NCBI GenBank assembly: GCA_023451735.1
Contig: JAEXYH010000035.1
Location: forward strand, 1 to 31,808
Length of the DNA: 31,808 nt
Direction: 5' to 3'
DNA from: Pseudomonadota bacterium
GTDB taxonomy: Bacteria; Pseudomonadota; Alphaproteobacteria; Rhizobiales; Rhizobiaceae
This document shows, one piece after another, positions 1 through 7,122 of the stretch. The position numbers and the translations under genes are program-made. The notes under the pieces are model-generated. The model made no database searches. It saw nothing but the letters and a program-made list of their open reading frames with translations, and was not told the origin of the DNA. Positions within the stretch are counted from its first letter, which is position 1. Each line of letters starts with the position of its first letter.

Positions 1-38
1 CAAGCCGCGGCCTTTTTCGTCTTCGGAACGGTCGTCAT
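1..38 (-). CDS. N-terminus of an unidentified protein, cut by the window edge
   Basis: An ATG at 36-38 on the minus strand is preceded by a strong ribosome binding site (GGGAGGG, 3 bases upstream) and opens a frame reading MTTVPKTKKAAA up to the window edge. The Lys/Ala-rich start gives no family. The well-placed binding site is the only reason to call it. Its promoter would have to lie just upstream, next to the terminator of the DUF892 gene. Confidence 0.45.
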   Translation of the reverse strand, partial: MTTVPKTKKAAA

Positions 39-72
39 AGCCCTCCCGACGAGGGTACTCCGAGTAAACCAC

Positions 73-106
73 AAAAATCCCCCGCCAGTACATCCGTGGC
101 GGGGGA
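73..106 (-). terminator. Rho-independent terminator of the DUF892 gene
   Basis: A perfect 10-bp stem (TCCCCCGCCA at 78-87 with TGGCGGGGGA at 97-106, 9-base loop) is followed on the minus strand by five T (73-77). It lies 56 bases past the stop of the gene at 162-650 and reads in the same direction. Confidence 0.8.
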
Positions 107-161
107 AGGGGACCGGAGCAATCATCAACGCGCCGGACGGAGTTCGGGATTGGGATCGACG

Positions 162-650
162 TCAGGCCGCGGCCAGATTGACGGCGGATGTTGCGAGCTT
201 CGTGAGGCTATCGTCGGTCTTTTTCTCTTCGGCCAAAGTCTGATCCAGAGGCTTGACCGCGTCCTTCAGGCCGAGCGTCTGCGCCCAGGTCTTCAAGGTG
301 CCGTAGCGGGAATTTTCGTAATGCTCCACAGCTTGCGCGGCCGCGAGAAGACCAGCGTCGAGCGCCGGACTGTCCGCATACTCGTCCATGATCTCCTGGC
401 CTTCGTCGAGAATGCCTTCGATGGCATCGCACTTCTTTCCGCGCGCGGCCTTGCCGAGCGTCTCAAAGATCTGCTCCAGCCGGTCAATCTGAACTTCTGT
501 TTCGCTCTGATGCTTCTCGAGTGCGGCGCGAAGCTCGTCCGAGCTCGCGGCCTTCGCTATTTTTGGAAGCGCTTTGTAAATCTGCTTCTCGGCGTAGTAG
601 ATGTCCTTAAGGATGTCGAGGAATAGGTCGTTGAGGTCTTTCTCAGCCAT
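162..650 (-). CDS. DUF892 / YciF-like ferritin-fold stress protein
   Basis: This 162-residue protein matches the YciE/YciF (DUF892) family in length and layout: an opening segment DLNDLFLDILKDIYYAEKQI, then four amphipathic helices with Glu, His and Tyr residues spread as in ferritin-like di-iron proteins (YYAEKQ, EKHQSE, EHYENSRYGTL). Members are small cytoplasmic four-helix bundles induced by osmotic, desiccation or oxidative stress; their chemistry is not settled. The start is the ATG at 650, which gives the canonical MAEKDLNDLF N-terminus. A GGAAC-N16-AGTT promoter lies 31 bases upstream and a clear terminator follows, so it is probably monocistronic and under EcfG-type control. The family call is firm; a catalytic role is not shown. 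Confidence 0.9.
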   Translation of the reverse strand: MAEKDLNDLFLDILKDIYYAEKQIYKALPKIAKAASSDELRAALEKHQSETEVQIDRLEQIFETLGKAARGKKCDAIEGILDEGQEIMDEYADSPALDAGLLAAAQAVEHYENSRYGTLKTWAQTLGLKDAVKPLDQTLAEEKKTDDSLTKLATSAVNLAAA

Positions 651-680
651 ATGCTGTCCCCCTGTTCAAAACGACTTCGA

Positions 681-705
681 AACTCAGACGGGTCATACTG
701 GTTCC
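681..705 (-). promoter_or_regulatory. EcfG-type promoter of the DUF892 gene
   Basis: On the minus strand GGAAC (701-705) is followed by exactly 16 bases and AGTT (681-684). The alphaproteobacterial general-stress consensus is GGAAC-N16/17-CGTT. The start codon is about 30 bases downstream, leaving a normal short leader. Confidence 0.65.
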
Positions 706-780
706 GCAAGTTTCGAGCTTCCCCCAGCTGCGTTGCGCGAGGCCATTAGGGTGTCGGATACCGAACAACCAACGACGGGC

Positions 781-1137
781 TCAGCGATCGTTGGCGTTTT
801 GTCGATCCGCTACATCGTCGAGCATGGTCATGGGATCGCCTCTCGACCGCGTTTCATCAATGTGGGCGATGAGGAGGCGACGAAGACCATTTTCATCGAT
901 CGGCCTCAGGCGTGCCAGATCGATCCAACCCTTAAAATAGCGATCCAGGTAACCTCTCTCGTCGTCCAGCCGTTTTACCCAGACCGGACCTGCAAGGCGG
1001 GGAGGCGTGGCTTGCCAAAAATAAATCTTGGCGCCTTCCCAGTCCGAGTACGCGACGATCGGGCGACCGTCCCTTGGCGCGTCACTCATTGGAAACAAAG
1101 CATAACCGTATTCCCGCAGTACCTGCTCGACGCGCAT
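781..1137 (-). CDS. Conserved hypothetical protein with APRDG motif
   Basis: A 118-residue soluble protein. Residues 16-32 read FPMSDAPRDGRPIVAYS, a pattern (PM..AP.DG.PI) that recurs in short proteins of rhizobia and their phages with no assigned function. It is rich in Trp, Arg and Asp and has no membrane segment or signal peptide. The start ATG at 1137 has AAGGAA about 11 bases upstream. It follows the small ORF at 1152-1328 by 14 bases, so the two may be cotranscribed. I cannot give a function. Confidence 0.6.
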   Translation of the reverse strand: MRVEQVLREYGYALFPMSDAPRDGRPIVAYSDWEGAKIYFWQATPPRLAGPVWVKRLDDERGYLDRYFKGWIDLARLRPIDENGLRRLLIAHIDETRSRGDPMTMLDDVADRQNANDR

Positions 1138-1151
1138 CAGGCTGGTGTTCC

Positions 1152-1328
1152 TTATAGCGGATGGCGGACCTTGCGCGGATCACCCAGCCCAGCAGCAAGA
1201 CGTTTGAAATCGTGGGGGCTGCCACTTCGAATGAGGTAGGCGAGCTCTTTACGTATAAATGGCAGATTGTCCCCGCTCTCGGCGCTTGCTTTCTTTCTAT
1301 CGCGCCTGCGCCACCACCATTCCAGCAT
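1152..1328 (-). CDS. Small hypothetical protein, basic
   Basis: A 58-residue frame starting MLEWWWRRRDRKKAS, followed by a helical region (PFIRKELAYLIRSG, DFKRLAAGLGDP). It is strongly basic at the N-terminus. A TTG seven codons upstream (1349) is an alternative start; the ATG is preferred. It sits 14 bases upstream of the APRDG protein on the same strand. No family is recognised, and the case rests on spacing and composition. Confidence 0.4.
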   Translation of the reverse strand: MLEWWWRRRDRKKASAESGDNLPFIRKELAYLIRSGSPHDFKRLAAGLGDPRKVRHPL

Positions 1329-1500
1329 GTCGTGCCCCAACCTGTTCAAGCGAACGAATGAAACGCCGTGCCGCTGGCGACGTTCCTGGCGGTGGAGTGC
1401 GGCGGAGTGCCTCCGTGCGACGGAGACGTCGTGTCGCTTGGATCAGGAACGGAGCCTCGCCAAAGGCTTACTGGCGGACGAAGCAAAGAGGGAGGTCGTT

Positions 1501-1668
1501 ATGCCGAACGTCACCGACGAGCAGATCCGCGAACACGCACACAAGCTCTCGGAAAGGGCAGGAAAGCCAGAGAGCCGATCCGAAGAATTCTGGCATCAGG
1601 CGAAAAGGGAGCTCGAAGCCGACGAACCCGGCAACGAGCGCCAGACGCCCCAACCCATGCCGGAATGA
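1501..1668 (+). CDS. DUF2934 family small protein
   Basis: A 55-residue protein whose residues 5-40 (TDEQIREHAHKLSERAGKPE, then EEFWHQAKREL) match the DUF2934 pattern IRxRAYxLWExxGxPxGxxxEHWxxAExEL. These are short helical proteins, very common in rhizobia and often near stress genes, of unknown function. The ATG at 1501 has a near-ideal GGGAGG 6 bases upstream. A long open frame continues upstream, but the ribosome binding site and family alignment fix the start here. Confidence 0.8.
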   Translation: MPNVTDEQIREHAHKLSERAGKPESRSEEFWHQAKRELEADEPGNERQTPQPMPE

Positions 1669-1835
1669 CTGACGACTGTCTTCGGCGACGTTTGCGCACA
1701 GCGGACGAGAGCCTGGAGCTTTTCTGGTTTTCGATCGTAGGCGTCTTGCGGAGCGTATTTCCGAATGCCATGCCTCCGCCAGGTGGTCCGATTTCGCCCC
1801 AACGATCGGGCCGCCTGTCACTTATGGAGGATGGA

Positions 1836-1988
1836 ATGCCAGACGTTGAAGACGGGCAGGTAACGGCAACGGCGACCGAAGCGCGACAGGCCGAGCGGGG
1901 GCCGACGGTGCGCAATGTTTTGGTGATCAGCGTCGTCATGGCTCTCGCCGTGCTGGCCGCACTCTGGTTCGTCTTCTTCAAGACGTGA
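1836..1988 (+). CDS. Small single-pass membrane protein
   Basis: A 50-residue protein: an acidic/polar N-terminal 25 residues (MPDVEDGQVTATATEARQAE), one hydrophobic helix at about 29-47 (VRNVLVISVVMALAVLAALW) and the end FVFFKT. The ATG at 1836 has GGAGG at 1827-1831 with 5-base spacing; an in-frame ATG at 1824 lacks one. Topology is probably N-in or tail-anchored. No family name is recognised, though small membrane proteins of this layout are common among rhizobial stress genes. Confidence 0.6.
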   Translation: MPDVEDGQVTATATEARQAERGPTVRNVLVISVVMALAVLAALWFVFFKT

Positions 1989-2295
1989 TCGCGCAGCACG
2001 CTTGGGTTCAATAACCTGGACTACGACGGCGCTATGCTGTGCGACATGTCGTCGATCTTTCCTGCGTGATATCGACGATGGCGCCAGCAAAGCGAATGGC
2101 TAGCCCGTTGCGATCAAGTGTGCATTTCCCGCAACCGTACAATCAACGGATGCCTACCGCATCAGCGAGCCAGAGCGTCGGAAAGAAGTACTTGCATTTG
2201 CCGAACGATACACGACCGAAAGCGGCCCGACTATCTTCAGGAGAACGACGCACCGAGCAGGGAAAAACGGATGACCTCCACCCGCCAGTCCCCGC
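1989..2295 (+). other. Intergenic stretch, no supported gene
   Basis: About 300 bases with open frames but no start with a ribosome binding site and no recognisable protein. One frame contains DAYRISEPERRKEVLAFAER, which looks protein-like but is interrupted by stops; it may be a remnant. Nothing else was seen before the promoter at 2296. Confidence 0.4.
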
Positions 2296-2320
2296 GGAAC
2301 CGTGGTCAAAGTCCAAAGTT
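2296..2320 (+). promoter_or_regulatory. EcfG-type promoter before the frameshifted small gene
   Basis: GGAAC (2296-2300), 16 bases, AGTT (2317-2320). It has the same -10 as the DUF892 promoter. The next gene start is at 2346 with its AGGAGG at 2335-2340, so the predicted leader is just long enough to hold the ribosome binding site. Confidence 0.6.
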
Positions 2321-2345
2321 TTAGAGGCATTCATAGGAGGACTAA

Positions 2346-2527
2346 ATGCAGGAGGCCATCGATCGCGTTATGGATACTTACGACATAATTGCCAACCTAT
2401 CGCCGAGAACGAGGAAAATGTTCGCAAGGCGGTCACGGTACATCTTGCGGCATCGACCGAGACCGATACCAACATTTTGGCAATCGAGGGCCTGAAGTTC
2501 GCTCGCGAGTTTATGTTTGAGGCTTAA
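2346..2527 (+). pseudogene. Small conserved gene broken by a -1 type frameshift
   Basis: A perfect AGGAGG (2335-2340) precedes ATG 2346, which reads MQEAIDRVMDTYDIIANLSP and then turns into an Arg-rich, low-complexity tail ending at a TGA. From about 2400 the overlapping frame reads a sensible protein, AENEENVRKAVTVHLAAST and on to LAIEGLKFAREFMFEA, stopping at 2527. Joined, the two halves give one small helical protein of about 60 residues, of the type encoded by short rhizobial genes starting with a similar segment. One base deleted near 2395-2405 explains it. No convincing slippery heptamer is present, so decay or a sequence error is likelier than programmed shifting. Confidence 0.55.
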
Positions 2528-2711
2528 TCGAAATAGGCGGCTTACGAAATCTCGTCCAGCAACCGCCACTCGCACCACGGGGCGTTGTTGCGGGGTAGCA
2601 GTCACTGCAGATATGTTCTCTGGAGCTTATGTTAAACGAAACGGCTAGCAACCGCGTTCGCTGTTGCTGCAATGTCTTCCAACCGGGCCTGCTTACTTGC
2701 AGGGATATCTC

Positions 2712-3110
2712 ATGTTTCGCATCGTCTATGTCAGCACACCGATCGCTCCGTTTTCGGAAAAGGATTTGCGCGACCTCTTGTCGGTAGCAAGGTCAAAAAA
2801 TGAGGCTAATCGCGTTACAGGCATGCTGATCTATTCCGGGGGGCATTTCCTTCAAGCACTGGAGGGAGAACCAGCGGATGTTATCGGCACTTTCGAGCGG
2901 ATATCGCTCGATCCTCGCCACACCAATATTTCCACGCTTCATCGTGGGATCTTCGCAGATCAATGGTTCGCCAACTGGTGCATGGGTTTCCATTCAGAAC
3001 AGAGAGCGGATGGCAACGTCTCCGTCAGTGACCGGATCAGGCTTCGCGCGCTTGACGAGATGTCGGCACTTGATCTCTTGAAATCGTGCAGCAAAAGCCA
3101 GACGCTTTAA
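2712..3110 (+). CDS. BLUF-domain blue-light sensor (short, single-domain)
   Basis: A 132-residue flavin (FAD) photoreceptor of the BLUF family with no output domain. Numbered from ATG 2712, every hallmark aligns with AppA at constant offset: Tyr6 (AppA Y21), Asn30 (N45), Gln48 (Q63), Trp89 (W104) and Met91 (M106). The segments VYVSTPIAPFS, VTGMLIYSGGHFLQALEGE and RISLDPRH are typical. A longer upstream frame exists, but it adds residues the family lacks; ATG 2712 has GCAGGGA about 8 bases upstream. Such short BLUF proteins signal by binding a partner. The neighbours, convergent on the other strand, are an HWE kinase, KaiB and KaiC, which suggests but does not prove a shared light/clock pathway. 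Confidence 0.92.
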   Translation: MFRIVYVSTPIAPFSEKDLRDLLSVARSKNEANRVTGMLIYSGGHFLQALEGEPADVIGTFERISLDPRHTNISTLHRGIFADQWFANWCMGFHSEQRADGNVSVSDRIRLRALDEMSALDLLKSCSKSQTL

Positions 3111-3177
3111 TCCACGCCTAAGGTCGAAAGTTTGGACCGCCGAGAGAGATGCTTTGTGCTGCGTGCTACGACGATGT

Positions 3178-4644
3178 TCAGACCGGGACGGATATCTTGC
3201 AGACAAGACCTTCAGGTTTGAAGTCCATGGCTGCACCTCCCGCGCCGTCGCCGAGACTTCGCAAGATTAGCGTCTTACCGAACCCGGAGCTCGTTGGCGG
3301 AACAACCTTTGGGCCGCCCGTCTCTTCCCACAGCACGCCGAATGCCTTGTCGTTATCTGACCGGCCGAGCGCGCGTATCGACAGCTTGCCGAATTGGGAC
3401 GACAGTGCGCCATATTTCACGGCGTTGGTCGTGAGTTCGTGAAAGATCAAGCCAAGTGAGACGGCCTTTTGTGCATCCACCTTCACGTCAAGGCCCTCAA
3501 TACGCACGCGATTGCTTGATAGCGACGCGTAAGGCTCGATTTCGGCTCGGAGAATCTGCTCGATCGACAAATTCTCCCACGATGCTCCGGACAGTAGGTT
3601 ATGGGTCGCCGCAAGCGCCTGAATGCGACCCGAGAATGATTTCTGAAATCCTTCGATCGTTTGTTCATTGGCGGCGGTACGCGCGCTGATGGCGAGGACC
3701 ATCGTCAATGTGTTCTTCACTCGGTGATCGAGTTCGCCCATCAGGAGCGACTGCTGGCGTTCCACGGATTTCCGCTGGGAGAGATTGATGAGCGTCACGA
3801 CGCAGCCCTGAACGCGGTCGGCTGAAATTGTCAACGGGGCCGCGCTGATCAGAACGTCGGTCACATCCGCCGATCCGGCCTTGACCGCAGCCTCCAACCC
3901 CTGGACGGGCGTTCCTCCGATCGCCATGAGAGCGATATCTGCGCCACTCATTATGCCTGAGCTGCCCGAGAGGGTGAGCGTGATCGCCTCCTCGAAGGCC
4001 TTTCCGACCGGATCGCCGTTACATATGCGGAGGCCTGCTGCATTCACATGAGTAACGATCGCGCTTCGATCGCAAACGATCACAGCCTCGTTCGCGGAAG
4101 CGATGATGGCACGGGCCAGACGTTCGGATTCCAGCGCCGCCGCGGCTTGGTCCCTGTCGCTTACGTCGGTCATTGTGAGAGCGACACCGCAGGTCGTCCC
4201 CAGCTCCAAAGGAGCCGCACTCAAGATAAAGCTCTTGCTTTGGCCATCGGCGGAAAGGTGGATCTCGGCAGATTGACGTTCGACGAGCCCCTGCGATAGC
4301 AGCCTGCGAAGCACGTTCTGGCTTACAGGACTCAGCAGATCGGAAAGCCCCTGATCCTTCAGCTCGGCCGAACGACAATTGAACACCCTGGCGAGCGCTT
4401 GGTTCGCGTAGATCAAGCGCCTGTCTGCATCAAATGCGGCTGCTCCGATTTCCATCGTCTCCATGAAGGTTCGAAATGACTGGGTCTCTCCTTCCAGAGT
4501 GAAGACCTGAGTCGTGGTCGTACCTTGCACGACTACGGCATCGATTTCACCCTCCCGGATCGCGCGGAGAGTTTCCTCGGCTTCCTCAAGACGTGCCTCG
4601 AGTTCGTCACGCGAAAGCGAGGAGGCGACTAGGGATCCGGTCAT
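3178..4644 (-). CDS. PAS-PAS HWE-family sensor histidine kinase
   Basis: 488 residues, cytoplasmic (no membrane segment). A coiled N-terminus (12-32) is followed by a PAS domain (about 55-165, EIGAAAFDADRRLIYANQAL), a second PAS (about 175-290, ANEAVIVCDRSAIVTHVNAA) and the HWE core: phospho-acceptor His307 in ELDHRVKN, N-box FHELTTNAVK with His402 and Asn407, the diagnostic W-x-E at 439-441 (WEE), and a glycine lid SGFGKTLI. HWE kinases in this class often feed the PhyR/EcfG general-stress pathway or other orphan regulators. Its start overlaps the kaiB stop by 4 bases (ATGA), so it is translationally coupled in a kaiC-kaiB-kinase operon. No response regulator is encoded nearby, so the target is unknown. 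Confidence 0.92.
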   Translation of the reverse strand: MTGSLVASSLSRDELEARLEEAEETLRAIREGEIDAVVVQGTTTTQVFTLEGETQSFRTFMETMEIGAAAFDADRRLIYANQALARVFNCRSAELKDQGLSDLLSPVSQNVLRRLLSQGLVERQSAEIHLSADGQSKSFILSAAPLELGTTCGVALTMTDVSDRDQAAAALESERLARAIIASANEAVIVCDRSAIVTHVNAAGLRICNGDPVGKAFEEAITLTLSGSSGIMSGADIALMAIGGTPVQGLEAAVKAGSADVTDVLISAAPLTISADRVQGCVVTLINLSQRKSVERQQSLLMGELDHRVKNTLTMVLAISARTAANEQTIEGFQKSFSGRIQALAATHNLLSGASWENLSIEQILRAEIEPYASLSSNRVRIEGLDVKVDAQKAVSLGLIFHELTTNAVKYGALSSQFGKLSIRALGRSDNDKAFGVLWEETGGPKVVPPTSSGFGKTLILRSLGDGAGGAAMDFKPEGLVCKISVPV

Positions 4645-4931
4645 GTTTCCTCGACGGAAAGGTGCACAAGAACCTTCTGAGTGTCAGACAAATCGCCGAT
4701 GATCTTTCGGATCGGGACCGGCAGTTCTTTGACCAGCGTCGGAATTGCCACGATGCCATGTTCGCGAGCGAGCTGTGGGGACTTCTTCAAATCGACGACC
4801 TCAATCTTGTACTTGCCGGCAAGATGCTCGGTGCAGATCCGCTCCAGGTTGCGAATGGCGGCAAGAGACTTGGGTGTCTCGCCGGCCACATACAGAACGA
4901 GCTTGACGGGTTCAGGTTTCACTTCGGCCAT
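4641..4931 (-). CDS. kaiB: KaiB-like clock protein
   Basis: 96 residues, close to the usual KaiB length of about 100. It has a thioredoxin-like fold without the Cys pair: VKLVLYVAGETPKSLAAIRN, then ICTEHLAGKYKIEVVDLKK, the cis-proline loop IVAIPTLVKELPVPIRKIIG, and GDLSDTQKVLVHL. KaiB binds phosphorylated KaiC after switching fold and in cyanobacteria closes the circadian feedback loop; in proteobacteria that lack kaiA, KaiBC are linked to stress adaptation or an hourglass timer. The gene lies 9 bases after kaiC and overlaps the kinase gene by 4 bases. No kaiA is present. Confidence 0.92.
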   Translation of the reverse strand: MAEVKPEPVKLVLYVAGETPKSLAAIRNLERICTEHLAGKYKIEVVDLKKSPQLAREHGIVAIPTLVKELPVPIRKIIGDLSDTQKVLVHLSVEET

Positions 4932-4940
4932 CGCCGTTTC

Positions 4941-6668
4941 CTACTTCTCTTCTTCCGTTACGGCGACGCCCCGGCCGCGGGCCAGGGCGTCGGTGTCCGC
5001 TTCACTTTGCTTCAGATAGATGTCTTCTGCTTTGGTCAAGCGTGCAAGCTCAGCGTCGTCCGCATCGATGTCCGCCTTCAGCGCCTCAATCTGCGCGAGA
5101 GCTTTCCGCCTCCGCTGCTCGACCTGTTCTTGCGCCCGGGCGACTTCCGCCCTGCGATCCACTTCTGCGCGTCTTTCGCGCGCTTCCTCGTTCCGTCGGG
5201 CTGAACCGGTGAGTGCGCCGGCCTCTCCCATGTATGGGGCCAGAAGCTGTATGCCGTGCTCCGACATGACGAACTCCCGGACTTGGTTCGAATGTGGGAT
5301 ACCGCGTGCTTTCAAGAGATAAAGTTCGCGATTGAACTCGCCATTCGCTTCGCGGTTCAACAGCAGGATCCATGCGTCCATAAGCGATGACAGGCCAGCG
5401 TCTGTCTCGGTTTCGCGTTGCTGGCTGTGGGAAAGATGCGTGAAGATCGCCGTAATGCCGTGTGACTTCAGGTAGTCCACCATGCGCAGCAGCATGGACT
5501 GGACCTCCAGGTGATCCCCCGAGCCTGTAAATGCAGAGATAGGATCCAGCACGACGAGCTGCGGTTTGAATCGCGATACCTCCCGCAACATGATCGCCAG
5601 GTGCATCTCAAGACTGTAAAAGGTGGGGCGCGCTGCGATGTAACGGAGCATGCCGCCCGCCAGCCACCGCGAGAGATCGGTTCCGACGGATCTCATATTG
5701 CGTACGGTCTGCTGTTCCGACTCTTCGAACGACAGGTAAAGGGCGCGTTCGCCCCGCTGACAGGCCGCATTGATCATCATCGCAGCAAGCGTGCTCTTTC
5801 CCGACCCCGCGACGCCGGTGATCAGGACACTCGAGCCGCGATAGAAACCTTCTCCGGTCAACATGGCGTCGAGATCGGGAACGCCCGTGGATATCCGCTC
5901 TTCGAAAACCATATGGTTCAAACCCAGCGAACTGACCGGCAGCACGCTGAAACCGTCTTGATCGATGAGGAACGGGTATTCGTTTGTTCCGTGAGCAGTG
6001 CCGCGATATTTGACTATCCTAAGACGTCGGGTCGAGATCTGGTTGTCGACGCGGTGATCGAGAAGAATGACACAATCGGAGACGTATTCTTCCAGGCCCT
6101 GGCGGGTCAGCGTGCCATCTCCGCGCTCGCCGGTGATGACCGCGGTCAGGCCTTTTGTTTTCAGCCAATCGAAGAGGCGCCGGATTTCAGCGCGCAGGAT
6201 TGCAGGATTGGAAAAGGCTGAGAACAAGCTCTCGATCGTATCGAGAACAATACGCTTGGCCCCCACCTGATCGACTGCAAGTTCTAAACGGAGAAACAGG
6301 CCCTCAAGATCGTAATCTCCTGCTTCGGCCACTTCCGTCGGATCAATCGCGATGTGCTCTATATGCAATTTGTTCTGATCGATCAGCTCTTGAAGATCAA
6401 AGCCGAGCGAAGCGACATTGGCGGCGATATCTATGGGACGTTCTTCGAACGTGACGAAGACCCCCGGTTCATCGAAACGGTTGATGCCGTTGAACAGGAA
6501 AGTCGAAGAAAATAAGGTTTTTCCGCAACCGGCGGAGCCGCACACAAGAGACGGGCGGCCGGTTGGAAGACCTCCGAGCGTCAATTCGTCGAACCCCTCG
6601 ATCCCAGTACGCGACTTAGGGATGCTTGCCGTATCTTCCATGCTCTCAAATCCTCTATCGTCCGTCAT
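4941..6668 (-). CDS. kaiC: KaiC-like double-RecA clock ATPase/kinase
   Basis: 575 residues with two RecA-like domains. CI: Walker A GSAGCGKT (44-51), catalytic EE (75-76), Walker B Asp143. CII: Walker A GVAGSGKS (285-292), EE (315-316), Walker B Asp375. The CII phosphorylation site that is Ser431-Thr432 in Synechococcus reads Ser427-Ser428 here (GLSSLMD). Residues from about 490 to 560 are a charged coiled coil replacing the short cyanobacterial tail, as in many proteobacterial KaiC proteins. The start is uncertain: ATG 6668, or ATG 6641 (MEDTASIP) with AGAGGA upstream. It is first in the kaiC-kaiB-kinase operon. Without kaiA a self-sustained oscillator is not expected; an hourglass or stress timer is more likely. 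Confidence 0.92.
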   Translation of the reverse strand: MTDDRGFESMEDTASIPKSRTGIEGFDELTLGGLPTGRPSLVCGSAGCGKTLFSSTFLFNGINRFDEPGVFVTFEERPIDIAANVASLGFDLQELIDQNKLHIEHIAIDPTEVAEAGDYDLEGLFLRLELAVDQVGAKRIVLDTIESLFSAFSNPAILRAEIRRLFDWLKTKGLTAVITGERGDGTLTRQGLEEYVSDCVILLDHRVDNQISTRRLRIVKYRGTAHGTNEYPFLIDQDGFSVLPVSSLGLNHMVFEERISTGVPDLDAMLTGEGFYRGSSVLITGVAGSGKSTLAAMMINAACQRGERALYLSFEESEQQTVRNMRSVGTDLSRWLAGGMLRYIAARPTFYSLEMHLAIMLREVSRFKPQLVVLDPISAFTGSGDHLEVQSMLLRMVDYLKSHGITAIFTHLSHSQQRETETDAGLSSLMDAWILLLNREANGEFNRELYLLKARGIPHSNQVREFVMSEHGIQLLAPYMGEAGALTGSARRNEEARERRAEVDRRAEVARAQEQVEQRRRKALAQIEALKADIDADDAELARLTKAEDIYLKQSEADTDALARGRGVAVTEEEK

Positions 6669-6961
6669 ACGGGAACAGGCAGCGTTCTCCTAGATCGTCG
6701 CGGGAAGTTTTTCGCTAAGTCGACCGGGAACGTTTACGTAATTGGTCACACTCCCCTCTGATCGCGGTGTCTCGCGTTAGATATGTCAGGTACCCGACAA
6801 AGCGCATGAGTCTGAAACCATCTTGGGGTTCTTTTCGGCCTGCTCGAAGGCGATAATTTACGCGATCGATCTTGGTATGGCTTCCAGGGTTCGCTCGAAA
6901 AGCCGGGCGCTAGGCTGGATCATTGTCGAGATGGCTGCGAACGCAGAAGCCGCGGAGCAAT
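6669..6961. other. kaiC upstream region
   Basis: Roughly 290 bases with no supported gene. It must carry the kaiC promoter on the minus strand. No GGAAC-N16 element points toward kaiC, in contrast to the other stress-type genes here. AGGAGA lies about 17 bases before ATG 6668, too far for that start. Confidence 0.4.
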
Positions 6962-7015
6962 GTCATCACTGTTGATGCGGTAGTTCAGGCCAACGGTGAC
7001 CGTGTGCTCGTCGTT
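6962..7015 (-). pseudogene. C-terminal remnant of an Omp25/Omp31-type barrel protein
   Basis: The minus strand reads NDEHTVTVGLNYRINSDD, nearly the same as the last strand of the intact barrel protein at 30024-30674 (NDEHTVKAGLNYRFNWGN). The DNA is also alike (compare 6979-7015 with about 30063-30097). Sequence on both sides shows no further barrel homology, so this is a short orphan piece of a deleted or recombined paralogue. Confidence 0.6.
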
Positions 7016-7122
7016 CGTCGCCAACGCGACTAGAGCGGCGAGCCAAATGTCGCGGCCCAGAACAACGCCAGCAGACGCACGTTGATGCGGCGAACCCACC
7101 TCCGTCAGTCGTCAGGATTAAG

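Noticed and set aside
7059..7083. AGAAC-N16-CGTT upstream of the PQQ-type dehydrogenase
   Set aside because: The -10 matches but the first base of the -35 does not (A for G), so it is too weak to list as a promoter.
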